This document shows, piece by piece, positions 1 to 8,594 of a stretch of 64,000 nt of DNA; the stretch's first letter is position 1; every line of letters starts with the position of its first letter. The stretch lies in contig NZ_JANZKY010000004.1 of NCBI RefSeq assembly GCF_025770765.1, positions 229,860 to 293,859 of the forward strand, written 5' to 3'. This stretch comes from Propionivibrio soli. Lineage in GTDB: Bacteria > Pseudomonadota > Gammaproteobacteria > Burkholderiales > Rhodocyclaceae. Under the pieces are notes generated by a model, which was not told where the DNA came from, searched no databases, and was given only the letters and a program-made list of their open reading frames with translations. The translations under genes were made by a program, and so were the position numbers.

Positions 1-330
1 CTTGCGGCACGCCTGCAACGGATCGTCGGCGACGAACTGCTCGCGGCTCGTCTTGCGCGGGCCGAGGGTATGCGGCTGAAGGTCCCTTCCTCCAGCATCG
101 AGGCGCTATCTGCCGCCATCGAACTCGCGCGTCAGGAACGTGAAGCAAACCGGCTGCTGATGGGCAGAGCCCATGCGGAGGAACCAGCAAAGCCGAAGAG
201 TTCGCCAAGTCAGCCGCGCCCGGGCGAAGCCATCGCCGGCCCCGACCGATCGCCTCCTCGTACCCCGTCGCGCACGGTGACCGGACGGCGCAGGACGTGG
301 CACCGGTCATCACCGCACGGCCAACACTAA
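1..330 (+). CDS. 3' end of an unidentified gene, truncated by the window edge
   Basis: The reading frame is open from base 1 and ends at the TAA at 328-330, giving 109 visible residues. A start codon exists at 70, but the frame upstream of it is open and protein-like, so the gene most likely begins outside the window. The first 60 residues are helical and rich in Ala, Leu, Arg and Glu. The tail is a low-complexity Pro/Arg/Ser stretch with no fold I recognise. I cannot assign a family. A cytoplasmic, mostly helical C-terminus is all that can be said. Confidence 0.45.
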   Translation, partial: LAARLQRIVGDELLAARLARAEGMRLKVPSSSIEALSAAIELARQEREANRLLMGRAHAEEPAKPKSSPSQPRPGEAIAGPDRSPPRTPSRTVTGRRRTWHRSSPHGQH

Positions 331-416
331 TCTGACCTTCTATCTGGCCCCGACCGCTCCGTCCTCAAATCGACGGAGCCCTGCGCCACGGCGTCCGGGC
401 ATCCCTTCGCAAGCCG

Positions 417-590
417 TCAAAAGACGAGTTTGCCGAGGAAAACACCGAAAACGAGTACGATCAGGAAAATGATCAGCGCGGTGAAGAAAACGAACTTGGC
501 CAAGCCGGCAGCACCGGCGGCCAGCTTGGTGAAGCCCAGCATCCCGGCGATCACCGAGATGACGAACAGGACAATAGCCAGCTTGATCAT
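417..590 (-). CDS. DUF1328 family small membrane protein
   Basis: A 57-residue, almost entirely hydrophobic protein with two predicted inner-membrane helices (about residues 3-22 and 32-53) and the Gly/Ala-rich middle of the DUF1328 (YtjA) family, for example GMLGFTKLAAGAAG. The ATG at 590 is chosen because an AGAGGAG ribosome-binding site lies 8 bases upstream. A longer in-frame extension exists but is Arg-rich and not membrane-like. Function is unknown; relatives are often near stress genes. A second member lies at 2937-3098, and the two flank the phospholipase D-like and BON lipoprotein genes. Confidence 0.85.
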   Translation of the reverse strand: MIKLAIVLFVISVIAGMLGFTKLAAGAAGLAKFVFFTALIIFLIVLVFGVFLGKLVF

Positions 591-884
591 GAAACGCACT
601 CCTCTCTTTGTTGTTCGCGACCTCGGTGCAGCTCCGTTCTGAGTGCCATCGTCGTCGGTCTGCGGTTGCCGTAACCGGCACTTGGGCTGGCTTCCCGTAC
701 TGCACCGGGGCCGGGATTTCGCCACGTCGTCCGCACAACGCACGAAAGCTCGGAACCCGGCGCAGCCGCGAAGCACACCTACTCCGAACGACGAGACATC
801 CGCGTTCGACCAGCGCGCTACTTTGGCAAAGCGTATGCCCGGGTCCTAACACTCCGGGCTGCATTCCTTTGGCACAAAAAACGA

Positions 885-2486
885 CTAGAGGTAGTAAGCC
901 CAGCGACGCGCGAACCATTCCATCAGCCGCGTTCCGACTGGCCTTTCGTGCCACTCGCGCGCATCCACTTCATGCGCGGCGCCCTCGTCCATCATGAAGA
1001 GTTTCTCCAGCTCACCCGCAAAACGGCGATCAAGTATGAGAACGTCAGCCTCGTAGTTATGCACGAAGCTGCGCCAATCGAGATTGGTCGAGCCGACGCT
1101 CGACCAAACGCCGTCGATGACGGCGGTTTTCGCGTGCAGCAAAGCGTCGCGGCGCTCGAACAGGCGAACGCCGGCGGCCAGCAGATCGTCGTAATTCGAG
1201 CGGCCGGCATGGAACGGTGCCCAGAAGTCACTGAAGCCGGGCAGCATCAGCCGTACGTCCACGCCACGTCGGGCGGCATCCATCAAGGTCTGCAGTACGC
1301 GCTTGTCCGGGACGAAATAACCGTAGGTGAGCCAGATTCGCTGCCGCGCGTGCTCCATGGCCGAGAGAAGCGCAATGTACTGCTCGCTACGCTGGCTCGC
1401 CGGATCGGCGGCGACAAGGCGGATCGCCATGGTTCCGGCCCGCTCGGGCTTTTCGGCTAACCGAGCCCGGCGCTCGCCAACCTTGCGTGCCGAGGGCGGC
1501 CATGCGCCGTTCTTTCGGCCTCCGGGCGCAGTGCGTTCAGAGGCTGCGGCGACGGGAAGAGGTCCCGTGCGATCAACGCCGGACCCGCTCTCGGCGTTGT
1601 TCTGGACGCCGGCCTGAGCTTCGTCGCACCCCTGCTGCTGCCACATCGCGTCGAACAACCCGTTGAATTGACCGACGACGGGCCCACGTACCAGGACATG
1701 TGTGTCGCGCCAACCCGATTCGCGCGTTGGCGCCTTCTTTTGACGGGAAAAGGATGAGCTGCTATAGACCGCACTGATGTTGATTCCACCCGTGAACGCC
1801 ACCTTGTTGTCCACGATCAGCAGCTTGCGGTGGTCCCGGTTGTTGATGCTCAGACGTTCGTCCTGCTTGAGGCGCGTTGCGGTGACCGGATTGAATTCGC
1901 AAACCTCGACACCCGCTGAACGCAGGCGATCGAAAAACTCGTCCGGAGTCGAGAGCGAACCGACGCCGTCGTAGAGGATGCGGGCCCGTACGCCTTTGGA
2001 ACGCTTGGCCTCGAGAATGGCAGCAAGGCGTTCGCCCATTCCCTCCGCTTCGAGAATATAGGTCTCGAGATCGATGTTCGACCGGGCTTGCGAAATCGCG
2101 CGCAGCATCTCGCGCTGCGTTTGTGGACCATCGATCAAGAGTCGGGCGTCATTGCCAAGTGAAACAGGCTCGGTGATCGACTCCTGTACATGCCGCAGAT
2201 GCTGCGCAAGAAGCCCGTTCTCTCCTTCCGGATCCAGTTGACGCAAGGCCGCCGCCGTACGCTCCGGCGTCAAGGGTCCCTGTTCATCTTCGAGGAGAAC
2301 ATTGGCCGTCCGGCTGCTCGGCGCCGGCGCTCTCGTGAGATCAACCGACTCGGCGGGCGGCAAAGCGCAGGCCGTAAGTGCCAGTCCGGCGAGCACCGCC
2401 ACGCAATTACGGCGCAGGCGGAATCTCAGAAAAAAGCCGCCTGCCCAACGGCCGAAGTAGACCGAATTGCATGCGGCTGGCGACAT
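885..2486 (-). CDS. Phospholipase D-like lipoprotein (cardiolipin synthase-related)
   Basis: 533 residues with two HxKxxxxD motifs, HRK (H219, K221, D226) and HAK (H451, K453, D458), each followed by a Gly-rich GG/GS-xN segment as in cardiolipin synthases and other phospholipase D enzymes. The two half-sites would form one active site that transfers phosphatidyl groups through a phosphohistidine. An Arg-rich start, a hydrophobic stretch and the lipobox LTAC (Cys40) indicate a lipoprotein, so it probably acts in the periplasm. A Ser/Gly/Ala-rich linker (about 285-350) separates the halves. Head-group specificity cannot be told. No strong ribosome-binding site precedes the ATG at 2486. It lies 13 bases after the BON gene. 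Confidence 0.88.
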   Translation of the reverse strand: MSPAACNSVYFGRWAGGFFLRFRLRRNCVAVLAGLALTACALPPAESVDLTRAPAPSSRTANVLLEDEQGPLTPERTAAALRQLDPEGENGLLAQHLRHVQESITEPVSLGNDARLLIDGPQTQREMLRAISQARSNIDLETYILEAEGMGERLAAILEAKRSKGVRARILYDGVGSLSTPDEFFDRLRSAGVEVCEFNPVTATRLKQDERLSINNRDHRKLLIVDNKVAFTGGINISAVYSSSSFSRQKKAPTRESGWRDTHVLVRGPVVGQFNGLFDAMWQQQGCDEAQAGVQNNAESGSGVDRTGPLPVAAASERTAPGGRKNGAWPPSARKVGERRARLAEKPERAGTMAIRLVAADPASQRSEQYIALLSAMEHARQRIWLTYGYFVPDKRVLQTLMDAARRGVDVRLMLPGFSDFWAPFHAGRSNYDDLLAAGVRLFERRDALLHAKTAVIDGVWSSVGSTNLDWRSFVHNYEADVLILDRRFAGELEKLFMMDEGAAHEVDAREWHERPVGTRLMEWFARRWAYYL

Positions 2487-2499
2487 GGCAGAGTGGATA

Positions 2500-2940
2500 T
2501 CAGGTCGAGGCGGCGGGCATCGTCGGGCGCAGCGCGTTGATCACTTCCTTTACCCCTGTCACACCGCGCACGATGGTGTCGATGCGCGTGATTTGATCGG
2601 CCGCGACTGTGCCGTTCAACGTGACATGCCCGTTATCCACCGAGACGGAAACAGCCGTTGCATCAACAGATTTGTCCGCGGACAAAGCCTGTTTGATGCG
2701 CGAAGGAAGGATGTCGTCTCCCACTTCTTTGCCACCCGCCGGCGGCGGATCTTTGAGGACGGCGACATCGGTTGGAGGCGCTTCCGGCGCCTTGTTGCAT
2801 GCCGCGAGTCCCCAGGCGGCAAAGACGAGCCACAAGGCAACGACGATCCCGAGTCCGCGATGAACGCCCGGCGAAGCTTCCGCCGGGCAAGAGAATGCGG
2901 CCGGGCCGTCGGCCAAACACAATGAAGTCGCTCCGCTCAT
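2500..2940 (-). CDS. BON-domain lipoprotein
   Basis: 146 residues. A hydrophobic segment (30-45) ends in a LAAC lipobox (Cys48), then an acidic/Pro-rich linker and one BON domain (about 75-140) with the usual strand pattern, including [16 protein letters not shown] and a VxGVKEV motif. BON domains (as in OsmY and DolP) bind lipid surfaces, so a periplasmic envelope-stress role is inferred. The start codon overlaps the stop of the upstream DUF1328 gene as ATGA (2937-2940), which implies translational coupling. The phospholipase D-like gene follows directly. Confidence 0.82.
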   Translation of the reverse strand: MSGATSLCLADGPAAFSCPAEASPGVHRGLGIVVALWLVFAAWGLAACNKAPEAPPTDVAVLKDPPPAGGKEVGDDILPSRIKQALSADKSVDATAVSVSVDNGHVTLNGTVAADQITRIDTIVRGVTGVKEVINALRPTMPAAST

Positions 2941-3098
2941 CGTCTCATCAGGCTAAGAATGAAGGAAACGAGCGCGAAAATGAGGAACACGTAGAACAGA
3001 ATCTTCGCGATCCCAGCCGCGCTTGCCGCGATACCGCCAAAGCCGAACAGTGCGGCGACGATGGCGATGACAAGAAATACTCCAGCGTAGTAAAGCAT
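2937..3098 (-). CDS. DUF1328 family small membrane protein (second copy)
   Basis: 53 residues, two hydrophobic helices and the family's Gly/Ala-rich turn ([15 protein letters not shown]). The ATG at 3098 has an AAGGAG site 6 bases upstream, so the longer in-frame extension is discarded. It is a paralogue of the gene at 417-590 and is probably the first gene of an operon with the BON lipoprotein (4-base overlap) and the phospholipase D-like gene. It likely sits in the inner membrane; its biochemical role is unknown. Confidence 0.85.
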   Translation of the reverse strand: MLYYAGVFLVIAIVAALFGFGGIAASAAGIAKILFYVFLIFALVSFILSLMRR

Positions 3099-3622
3099 GG
3101 CATCTCCTTTTTCACGTGGTTGCTCCACCCCGACGCCCACGCCTGGCAAGCCGCGTGCCGTCGCCCCCAATCCCGCTCCCCGAGAGCTTCGCGCCGTTTT
3201 CTCACGTTCCGCGACGGCGGCCAAAGGGTACAAGTGCAACAAAAGGAATAACTTCCGAGTTACCGCGAGCGACCAGACGCTACGAGCCTGAATCGGCCCT
3301 CTCGCGGGCACGAAAGCTGCCCGGCGAGTTCCAAAGCCGACTGGCTGAGAAATCCTCACCATCAGGTCTCGGCTTCCGTTTTTTGGAAGACATTTGCCAC
3401 GGACGCGGTGTTTCTTATTGATCTTGCGACTTCGCACTGAGAAGAGGGGCGCCCCGAGAGACAGGACGCCTGTCCCGCCGCATGCCGCGCTACACGCGCT
3501 CCTGCCCCGGCAGGAGCCTTGGCACATCCCTAAGCCGGCAGCGCGCTCCGCTGGCGGAACAACTCAACAAAGCCGCCCCGGCGCGCGGACCATCCGACGC
3601 TCTCGACCATTCTGAAAAGACG
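3099..3622. other. Intergenic region with divergent promoters and three palindromes
   Basis: About 520 bases between the divergent DUF1328 operon and the amidoligase operon. I see no convincing coding sequence. It must hold promoters for both directions. On the right side are three close palindromes: GGGGCGCCCC (3446-3455), GACAGG-ACG-CCTGTC (3460-3474) and CTCCTGC-CCCG-GCAGGAG (3499-3516). None is followed by a T-run, so they do not look like simple intrinsic terminators. Confidence 0.6.
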
Positions 3623-4390
3623 ATGCTGCCCAGTTCACTGCATTTGCCACTCAGCATGCTGCCGCAGCCGACCGAGACGACCTGCGGCCCGACGTGCCTG
3701 CACGCGGTGTATCGCTATTGGGGAAGCGATGCGTCGCTGGAAACGGTCATCGGGCGCACACGCTCGCTGCGGCACGGCGGCACCTTTGCCGTGTTCCTGG
3801 CCTGCGACGCGTTGCTGCATGGGTACTCGGCGACCATCTACACCTTCAACATCAACGTTTTCGACCCGACGTGGTTCCGCAAACGGACGGACGTCGATAT
3901 TGCGGAGCGGTTGCATGCGCAACGTGAATGGAAACGCGACCGCCGGCTGACCTACGCGACGGACGGATATCTCGAATTCCTTCGCCTTGGCGGCAAACTC
4001 CGGTTTACGGATCTCTCGCCGCCGCTGGTGCGCGGTCTGTTGCGCCGCCGCCATCCGATCATCACGGGGGTGAGTTCAACGTTCCTGTACCGAACGGCGC
4101 GCGAGTTCGGCCCGCTCGACATTGCCGACGATCTGCGCGGGACACCATCCGGCCACTTCGTGGTCATCGCCGGCTACGACCGTCCGGAACGTAAGCTGCT
4201 CGTCGCCGATCCCTATGGCCCGCATCCCTATGGGACAAGCCGGGACTACTGGATACGCATGGACCGCGTGTTCAATGCGGTGATGCTCGGCATCATGACG
4301 CACGACGCCAACCTACTCGTCATATCCCCACGCAAGGATGATCGGCGCGAATTCAACGTAAACGGCGACAACACCATGGAGGTCGAATGA
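3623..4390 (+). CDS. C39-like cysteine peptidase of the amidoligase operon
   Basis: 255 residues. The N-terminus carries Q15-PTETT-C21-GPTC, the oxyanion Gln and nucleophilic Cys of the bacteriocin-processing (C39, papain-like) peptidase fold. GHFVVIAGYD supplies the catalytic His (H178) and VADPYG the Asp (D196), so the catalytic set is complete. There are no ABC-transporter domains, signal peptide or membrane helices, so it is a stand-alone cytoplasmic enzyme. The ATG at 3623 is preferred because the family motif starts just downstream and the upstream extension is Arg/Pro-rich. Its stop overlaps the next start (ATGA, 4387-4390). It may cleave, or hydrolyse amides in, the product of the two downstream ligases; this role is inferred. 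Confidence 0.82.
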   Translation: MLPSSLHLPLSMLPQPTETTCGPTCLHAVYRYWGSDASLETVIGRTRSLRHGGTFAVFLACDALLHGYSATIYTFNINVFDPTWFRKRTDVDIAERLHAQREWKRDRRLTYATDGYLEFLRLGGKLRFTDLSPPLVRGLLRRRHPIITGVSSTFLYRTAREFGPLDIADDLRGTPSGHFVVIAGYDRPERKLLVADPYGPHPYGTSRDYWIRMDRVFNAVMLGIMTHDANLLVISPRKDDRREFNVNGDNTMEVE

Positions 4391-5865
4391 GCACCCTGAT
4401 CGTCGTCGATGATCCCGACGACTGGCCCCCGGCCGCAGACGAAGCCGGCCTCACCATCGTTCCAGCCCGTAGTTACCTGACCGAACCGGCGTACGGCGAA
4501 GACCGCAGCGCCCGGGTGTTCAACCTTTGCCGTTCCTACGATTACCAGAGCCTCGGCTACTACGTTTCGCTGCTCGCCGACGCGCGCGGCCACAAGCCGT
4601 GGCCACGGGCCGGCACCATCGAGGACTTGCAGTCGCACAACCTGGTGCAAGTCCTTACGGCGCAGCTTTCACAGCTCGTGGACCAGACGCTGGCACCATT
4701 GAAGTCCGATCATTTCGAACTCAGCGTCTATTTTGGGCGCAACCTTGCGCAACGCTATGACGTCCTCGCCAGTCAGTTGTTCTCGCTTCTGCGTGCGCCG
4801 CTGTTCCGCGCCACGTTCGAACGCTCCGGCGGCCACTGGCAGACCTGCGGGGTACGCCTGCTCGGCATCATGGAGCTTCCCGAAGATCATCGGCACTTCG
4901 CCGTGGGGTCCGGACTCAGCTATTTCGCCGGCCGCAACAAACCGGGCAACGGGAATGGCCGCCACCGCTTCGAGTTGGCCATTCTGCACAATCCGCAGGG
5001 CGCCAACGTGCCGTCGAACGAGGAAGCGCTGCAGAAATTCGTCGCCGCCGCGAATGAACTCGGCATGCATGCGGAGCTGATCACGGAGGAAGATTTCGAA
5101 CGTCTCCCGGAGTTCGACGCCCTGTTCATCCGCGATACGACCTTCGTGCATCACTACACGTATCGCTTTGCACGCCGCGCCGAAGGTGAAGGGCTCGTCG
5201 TCATCGACGACCCCGAATCGATCCTCAAATGCAACAACAAGGTCTATCTCGCGGAGCTGTTGGCGCACCACAACTTGCCCGTTCCCCGAACGCTGGTCAT
5301 CCACCGCGGCAACATCGAGCATATTGTGCCGCTGCTCGCCTTGCCGTGTGTTCTGAAGCAACCCGACAGCTCGTTTTCGGTGGGCGTCGACAAGGTCGAG
5401 AGCGAGGACGAGTTGCGCAAGACGGTCAACGGGTTGCTGGAAAAATCCGAGTTGATCGTGGCCCAGGAATGGCTTCCGACCGAGTTCGACTGGCGCGTCG
5501 GCATTCTCGATCGGCGCGTTATTTTTGTCTGCAAATATTACATGGCACACGGCCATTGGCAGATCATCGATCACAACGGCATGTATGGGCGCAGCGAGGG
5601 AAGGACCGAAGCCCTTGCGGTCGGCGAAGCACCGCAGGAGGTCGTACGTATCGCGCTCGAAGCCGCTAACCTCATCGGTGACGGATTTTACGGCGTGGAC
5701 ATCAAACAGACGTCGACGCGCTGTTGCGTCATCGAGGTCAACGACAACCCGAACGTCGACGCAGGCAATGAGGATGCCGTCCTCAAGGATGCTCTCTACC
5801 GCGAAGTCATGGCGGTTTTCCGGCGCCGGCTCAAGGGCGGCAGCCCAGGTGGTGAAATATCATGA
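4387..5865 (+). CDS. RimK-like ATP-grasp ligase with N-terminal RLAN-like domain
   Basis: 492 residues in two parts. Residues 1-175 form an uncharacterised domain with NLCRSYDYQSLGYYVSLLA (46-64), matching what I recall of the RLAN domain (RimK-like ATP-grasp N-terminal). Residues 195-485 are an ATP-grasp fold: DDPESILKCNNK (274-285), the ATP-binding VLKQPDSSFSVGV (322-334), AQEW (359-362), GVDIK (436-440) and the metal-binding IEVNDNPNVDAG (449-460). ATP-grasp ligases of this type join a carboxylate to an amine through an acyl phosphate. It is flanked by 4-base overlaps on both sides, in one operon with the peptidase and a GCS2 ligase. The substrate is unknown. Confidence 0.88.
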   Translation: MSTLIVVDDPDDWPPAADEAGLTIVPARSYLTEPAYGEDRSARVFNLCRSYDYQSLGYYVSLLADARGHKPWPRAGTIEDLQSHNLVQVLTAQLSQLVDQTLAPLKSDHFELSVYFGRNLAQRYDVLASQLFSLLRAPLFRATFERSGGHWQTCGVRLLGIMELPEDHRHFAVGSGLSYFAGRNKPGNGNGRHRFELAILHNPQGANVPSNEEALQKFVAAANELGMHAELITEEDFERLPEFDALFIRDTTFVHHYTYRFARRAEGEGLVVIDDPESILKCNNKVYLAELLAHHNLPVPRTLVIHRGNIEHIVPLLALPCVLKQPDSSFSVGVDKVESEDELRKTVNGLLEKSELIVAQEWLPTEFDWRVGILDRRVIFVCKYYMAHGHWQIIDHNGMYGRSEGRTEALAVGEAPQEVVRIALEAANLIGDGFYGVDIKQTSTRCCVIEVNDNPNVDAGNEDAVLKDALYREVMAVFRRRLKGGSPGGEIS

Positions 5866-7196
5866 ACGGACGTGACAACGAGATGGACGCGACGGTCCCC
5901 ACCGCTTCCTCGCAAGACCGAGGACATATCGAGCAGCGGCCGACGCCGCGCCTCGCCTTGCTTCCGGCCTTCGCAGGCTATGGCATAGAAATCGAGTACA
6001 TGATCGTCAACCGCGCGACACTCGACGTGCAGCCTATCGCCGACCAGCTCCTGACCGATCCCGAAGGGAGCCCGACCAATGACGTCGAACACGGAAACAT
6101 CGGCTGGTCCAACGAACTAGCGCTGCACGTGCTCGAGTTGAAGAACATCCGCCCCGTGCCGGATATGACCACGCTGGTCGGCGCTTTTCAGGATGAAGTG
6201 CGCACGATCAACGATCGCCTCGAAGCCCTCGACGCCTGCCTGATGCCCGGCGGCGTGCACCCATGGATGGACCCGCGCCGCGAAACGCAGCTTTGGCCGC
6301 ATGACCATGCCGAGATCTATCGCAGCTTCGACCGCATTTTCGATTGCCGCCGCCATGGATGGTCCAACCTGCAAAGCGTGCATCTCAATCTACCGTTTGC
6401 CGACGATGCGGAATTCGCCCGGCTGCATGCCGCCGTCCGGCTCGTTTTACCGATCCTACCCGCGCTCGCCGCAAGCTCACCGTGGGTCGACGGCAAAGCG
6501 ACCGGATTCATGGACTACCGTGTGGAAGCCTACCGCAAGCATCAAGCCCGCATTCCGACCTCGATGGGTAAAGGGATTCCCGAGCCCAGTCGCTCGCCCA
6601 CGGAGTATCGCGAACACATTCTGGTGCCGATGCTGAACGAAATCACCTCGTTCGACGACGTGCTCGGCCCGGACGCCGGCGCGCTCAGTCAGGAATGGGT
6701 CGACGCGCGCGCCGCCGTTCCCCGATTTGCGCGCCATGCGATCGAAGTCCGACTGCTCGACGTTCAGGAATCCACGACGTCCAACCTTGCCGTTGCAGCG
6801 GCGACGGCGGCGCTCGTGCGTCGTCTTTATGACGACATGACGGACGCACAACTGGAGAACCCGCTGCCAACCGATTCCTTGGTGACCTTGCTGGAACGTT
6901 GTACACGTGACGCCGAACACGCAATCATCGACGACGAGCTTTACCTATCGCGGCTCGGTCTCGGCGGCAAACCCTGCGCTGCCAGCAAGCTGTGGTCGAC
7001 CTTGATCGATGCCTTTCTCGCTGACGGTCTTCTCGATCGCACCTGGTTGCCCGCGCTGACCGTGATCCGTGCGCACGGCCCTCTGGCGCGACGCCTTTCG
7101 GAAGCGCTCGACGGCGATCCTGGCCGGCTGCGCCCTGTCTACGCGCGGTTATGCGAATGCTTACGCGATGACGCGATGTTCCTGGCCACCGGCTGA
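5862..7196 (+). CDS. GCS2-family carboxylate-amine ligase
   Basis: 444 residues of the glutamate-cysteine ligase type 2 fold. Near the N-terminus is the signature GYGIEIEYMIV (39-49), whose two Glu bind metal/ATP. Later come SVHLNLPF (about 168) and the conserved basic segments of the family. Members form amide bonds, typically on the gamma-carboxylate of glutamate. The start overlaps the ATP-grasp stop as ATGA (5862-5865). An alternative in-frame Met lies 7 codons downstream. With an ATP-grasp ligase, a cysteine peptidase and an amidohydrolase in one operon, it probably makes or modifies a small peptide or amide. No glutathione pathway genes are nearby, so classical glutathione synthesis is less likely. 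Confidence 0.86.
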   Translation: MNGRDNEMDATVPTASSQDRGHIEQRPTPRLALLPAFAGYGIEIEYMIVNRATLDVQPIADQLLTDPEGSPTNDVEHGNIGWSNELALHVLELKNIRPVPDMTTLVGAFQDEVRTINDRLEALDACLMPGGVHPWMDPRRETQLWPHDHAEIYRSFDRIFDCRRHGWSNLQSVHLNLPFADDAEFARLHAAVRLVLPILPALAASSPWVDGKATGFMDYRVEAYRKHQARIPTSMGKGIPEPSRSPTEYREHILVPMLNEITSFDDVLGPDAGALSQEWVDARAAVPRFARHAIEVRLLDVQESTTSNLAVAAATAALVRRLYDDMTDAQLENPLPTDSLVTLLERCTRDAEHAIIDDELYLSRLGLGGKPCAASKLWSTLIDAFLADGLLDRTWLPALTVIRAHGPLARRLSEALDGDPGRLRPVYARLCECLRDDAMFLATG

Positions 7197-7237
7197 TAAC
7201 GCCGTTCGCGTATAGCGCGTTCCTGATCGTCGCAACG

Positions 7238-8002
7238 ATGCCGACCACTGGCCGCCCCTCACGTTTTCTCGTCACCTGCGAACACGGTGGCAACCGCGTG
7301 CCGGCGCCTTACCGCGCCCTCTTTGCGAGCCACCAAGCGCTCTTGAGGAGCCATCGCGGCTACGACCCGGGAGCGTTGCGTCTGGCTCGCGAACTGGCCG
7401 CCTCGCTCGGCGCGCCGACCGTACTGGCGACAACGAGCCGGCTGCTGATCGACCTTAACCGTTCCCCCGGCCATCCGCGTCTCTACTCGGAGGTCACCCG
7501 CCCCTTGCCGCTTGCGGCGCGTGAGGAAATCATGGCCCGCTACTACCTTCCCTATCGCCAGCGCGTTGAGCGACAGGTCGGCACATTGCTGGAGCAAGGG
7601 TTTCGCGTGGTCCACCTATCGAGCCACAGCTTCACGCCGGTGCTCGACGAACAAGAGCGGAATGCCGATGTGGGCTTTCTCTACGATCCCACGCGGGAGA
7701 CCGAACGTGTTTTCTGCCTGCATTGGATCGCGGCGTTGCGCCAGCGTTTGCCGGATATCCGTCTACGCCGCAACTATCCGTATGCCGGTCGCTCGGACGG
7801 CTTATGTACCTGGCTCCGCCGCCGGCATCCCGGTAACCTTTACCTGGGCGTCGAACTCGAAGTTAACCAGCGCCATGCAACCGCTGGTGGTACCCCTTGG
7901 CAAACCTTGCGGCGGAGTATCGTTTCCGCATTGGTGGAGGCGGCCGAAATGCTTGACGCCCATGAGGTTGGCCTCAACGGACATCCCCACGCAGCTGCGT
8001 AG
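7238..8002 (+). CDS. N-formylglutamate amidohydrolase-like protein
   Basis: 254 residues. TCEHGGNRVP near the N-terminus (about 9-20), DLNRS, HLSSHSFTP and ELEVNQR are motifs of the N-formylglutamate amidohydrolase/zinc-hydrolase family; the His and Glu residues should bind zinc. Enzymes of this family hydrolyse N-acyl glutamate or related amides. It begins 41 bases after the GCS2 stop and closes the operon. Without histidine-utilisation genes nearby, hydrolysis of N-formylglutamate itself is unlikely. Deprotection or turnover of the operon's glutamyl-type product is a better guess. Confidence 0.83.
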   Translation: MPTTGRPSRFLVTCEHGGNRVPAPYRALFASHQALLRSHRGYDPGALRLARELAASLGAPTVLATTSRLLIDLNRSPGHPRLYSEVTRPLPLAAREEIMARYYLPYRQRVERQVGTLLEQGFRVVHLSSHSFTPVLDEQERNADVGFLYDPTRETERVFCLHWIAALRQRLPDIRLRRNYPYAGRSDGLCTWLRRRHPGNLYLGVELEVNQRHATAGGTPWQTLRRSIVSALVEAAEMLDAHEVGLNGHPHAAA

Positions 8003-8044
8003 AATTCCAAAGAAGTCGTTTTTCCAGCATTGAGTTGCAGCGCA

Positions 8045-8557
8045 TCAAGCTTGCCCTGCGGGGCGTCGGAAATGCCGGATGAATAGCACGGCCCAAGCGA
8101 CCAGCAGAAGAGCGAAAATTCCGAGCCCCCCAAACAGAAAGTCTTCGGACAGACGGGGCGGCGTATGTCGATTTGCCTGCAATACCAGCCAGTGAACGTA
8201 GCACATGAATGCCGCTACCATTACCCCCAGCCATGAGGAACGGGTGGTGAGATAGGTAATGGTCTCCGCTCGGCGATCTGGCGCGAGCCAAAAATCGCGG
8301 TTGGGCAAATTGATCATTCCCACCGGCACGGCGCGCACGGAATGCCCCGCGATGACGAGCAGGAGCGGAACTCCAACCGTCACCCCGATCATGAACACGC
8401 GGTAAGTCTGGCGCGGCATGAAGCCGTCGGCCGCGCCGCCGGCGCCGAAATGCGAGGCGACGATTTCCGGCAGCCCAGCGGACGTGACAAAGACGAAAAC
8501 GCCGGCGACGAGCGCTGCCAAAAGGAGCGCTGTGAACGATCTCGTCGACCTGCCCAT
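8045..8557 (-). CDS. DUF1648-like integral membrane protein
   Basis: 170 residues with four predicted membrane helices (about 8-28, 55-72, 100-122, 142-162). Between the first two is LPEIVASHFGAGGAADGFMPR, which matches the DUF1648 pattern found in SdpI-type membrane proteins. It is the last gene of a minus-strand series that starts with lepB or further upstream and ends tail-to-tail with the amidohydrolase gene, 42 bases away. Function is unknown. Confidence 0.72.
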   Translation of the reverse strand: MGRSTRSFTALLLAALVAGVFVFVTSAGLPEIVASHFGAGGAADGFMPRQTYRVFMIGVTVGVPLLLVIAGHSVRAVPVGMINLPNRDFWLAPDRRAETITYLTTRSSWLGVMVAAFMCYVHWLVLQANRHTPPRLSEDFLFGGLGIFALLLVAWAVLFIRHFRRPAGQA

Positions 8558-8594
8558 AATCAGCGCCCCCCTAGAAAGCGTCTTCAGCTGACCG

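Noticed and set aside
5862..8002. Glutathione or histidine-degradation pathway
   Set aside because: The GCS2 and amidohydrolase genes might suggest these, but no gshB-like pairing or hut genes are present, and the operon context fits a peptide/amide pathway better.
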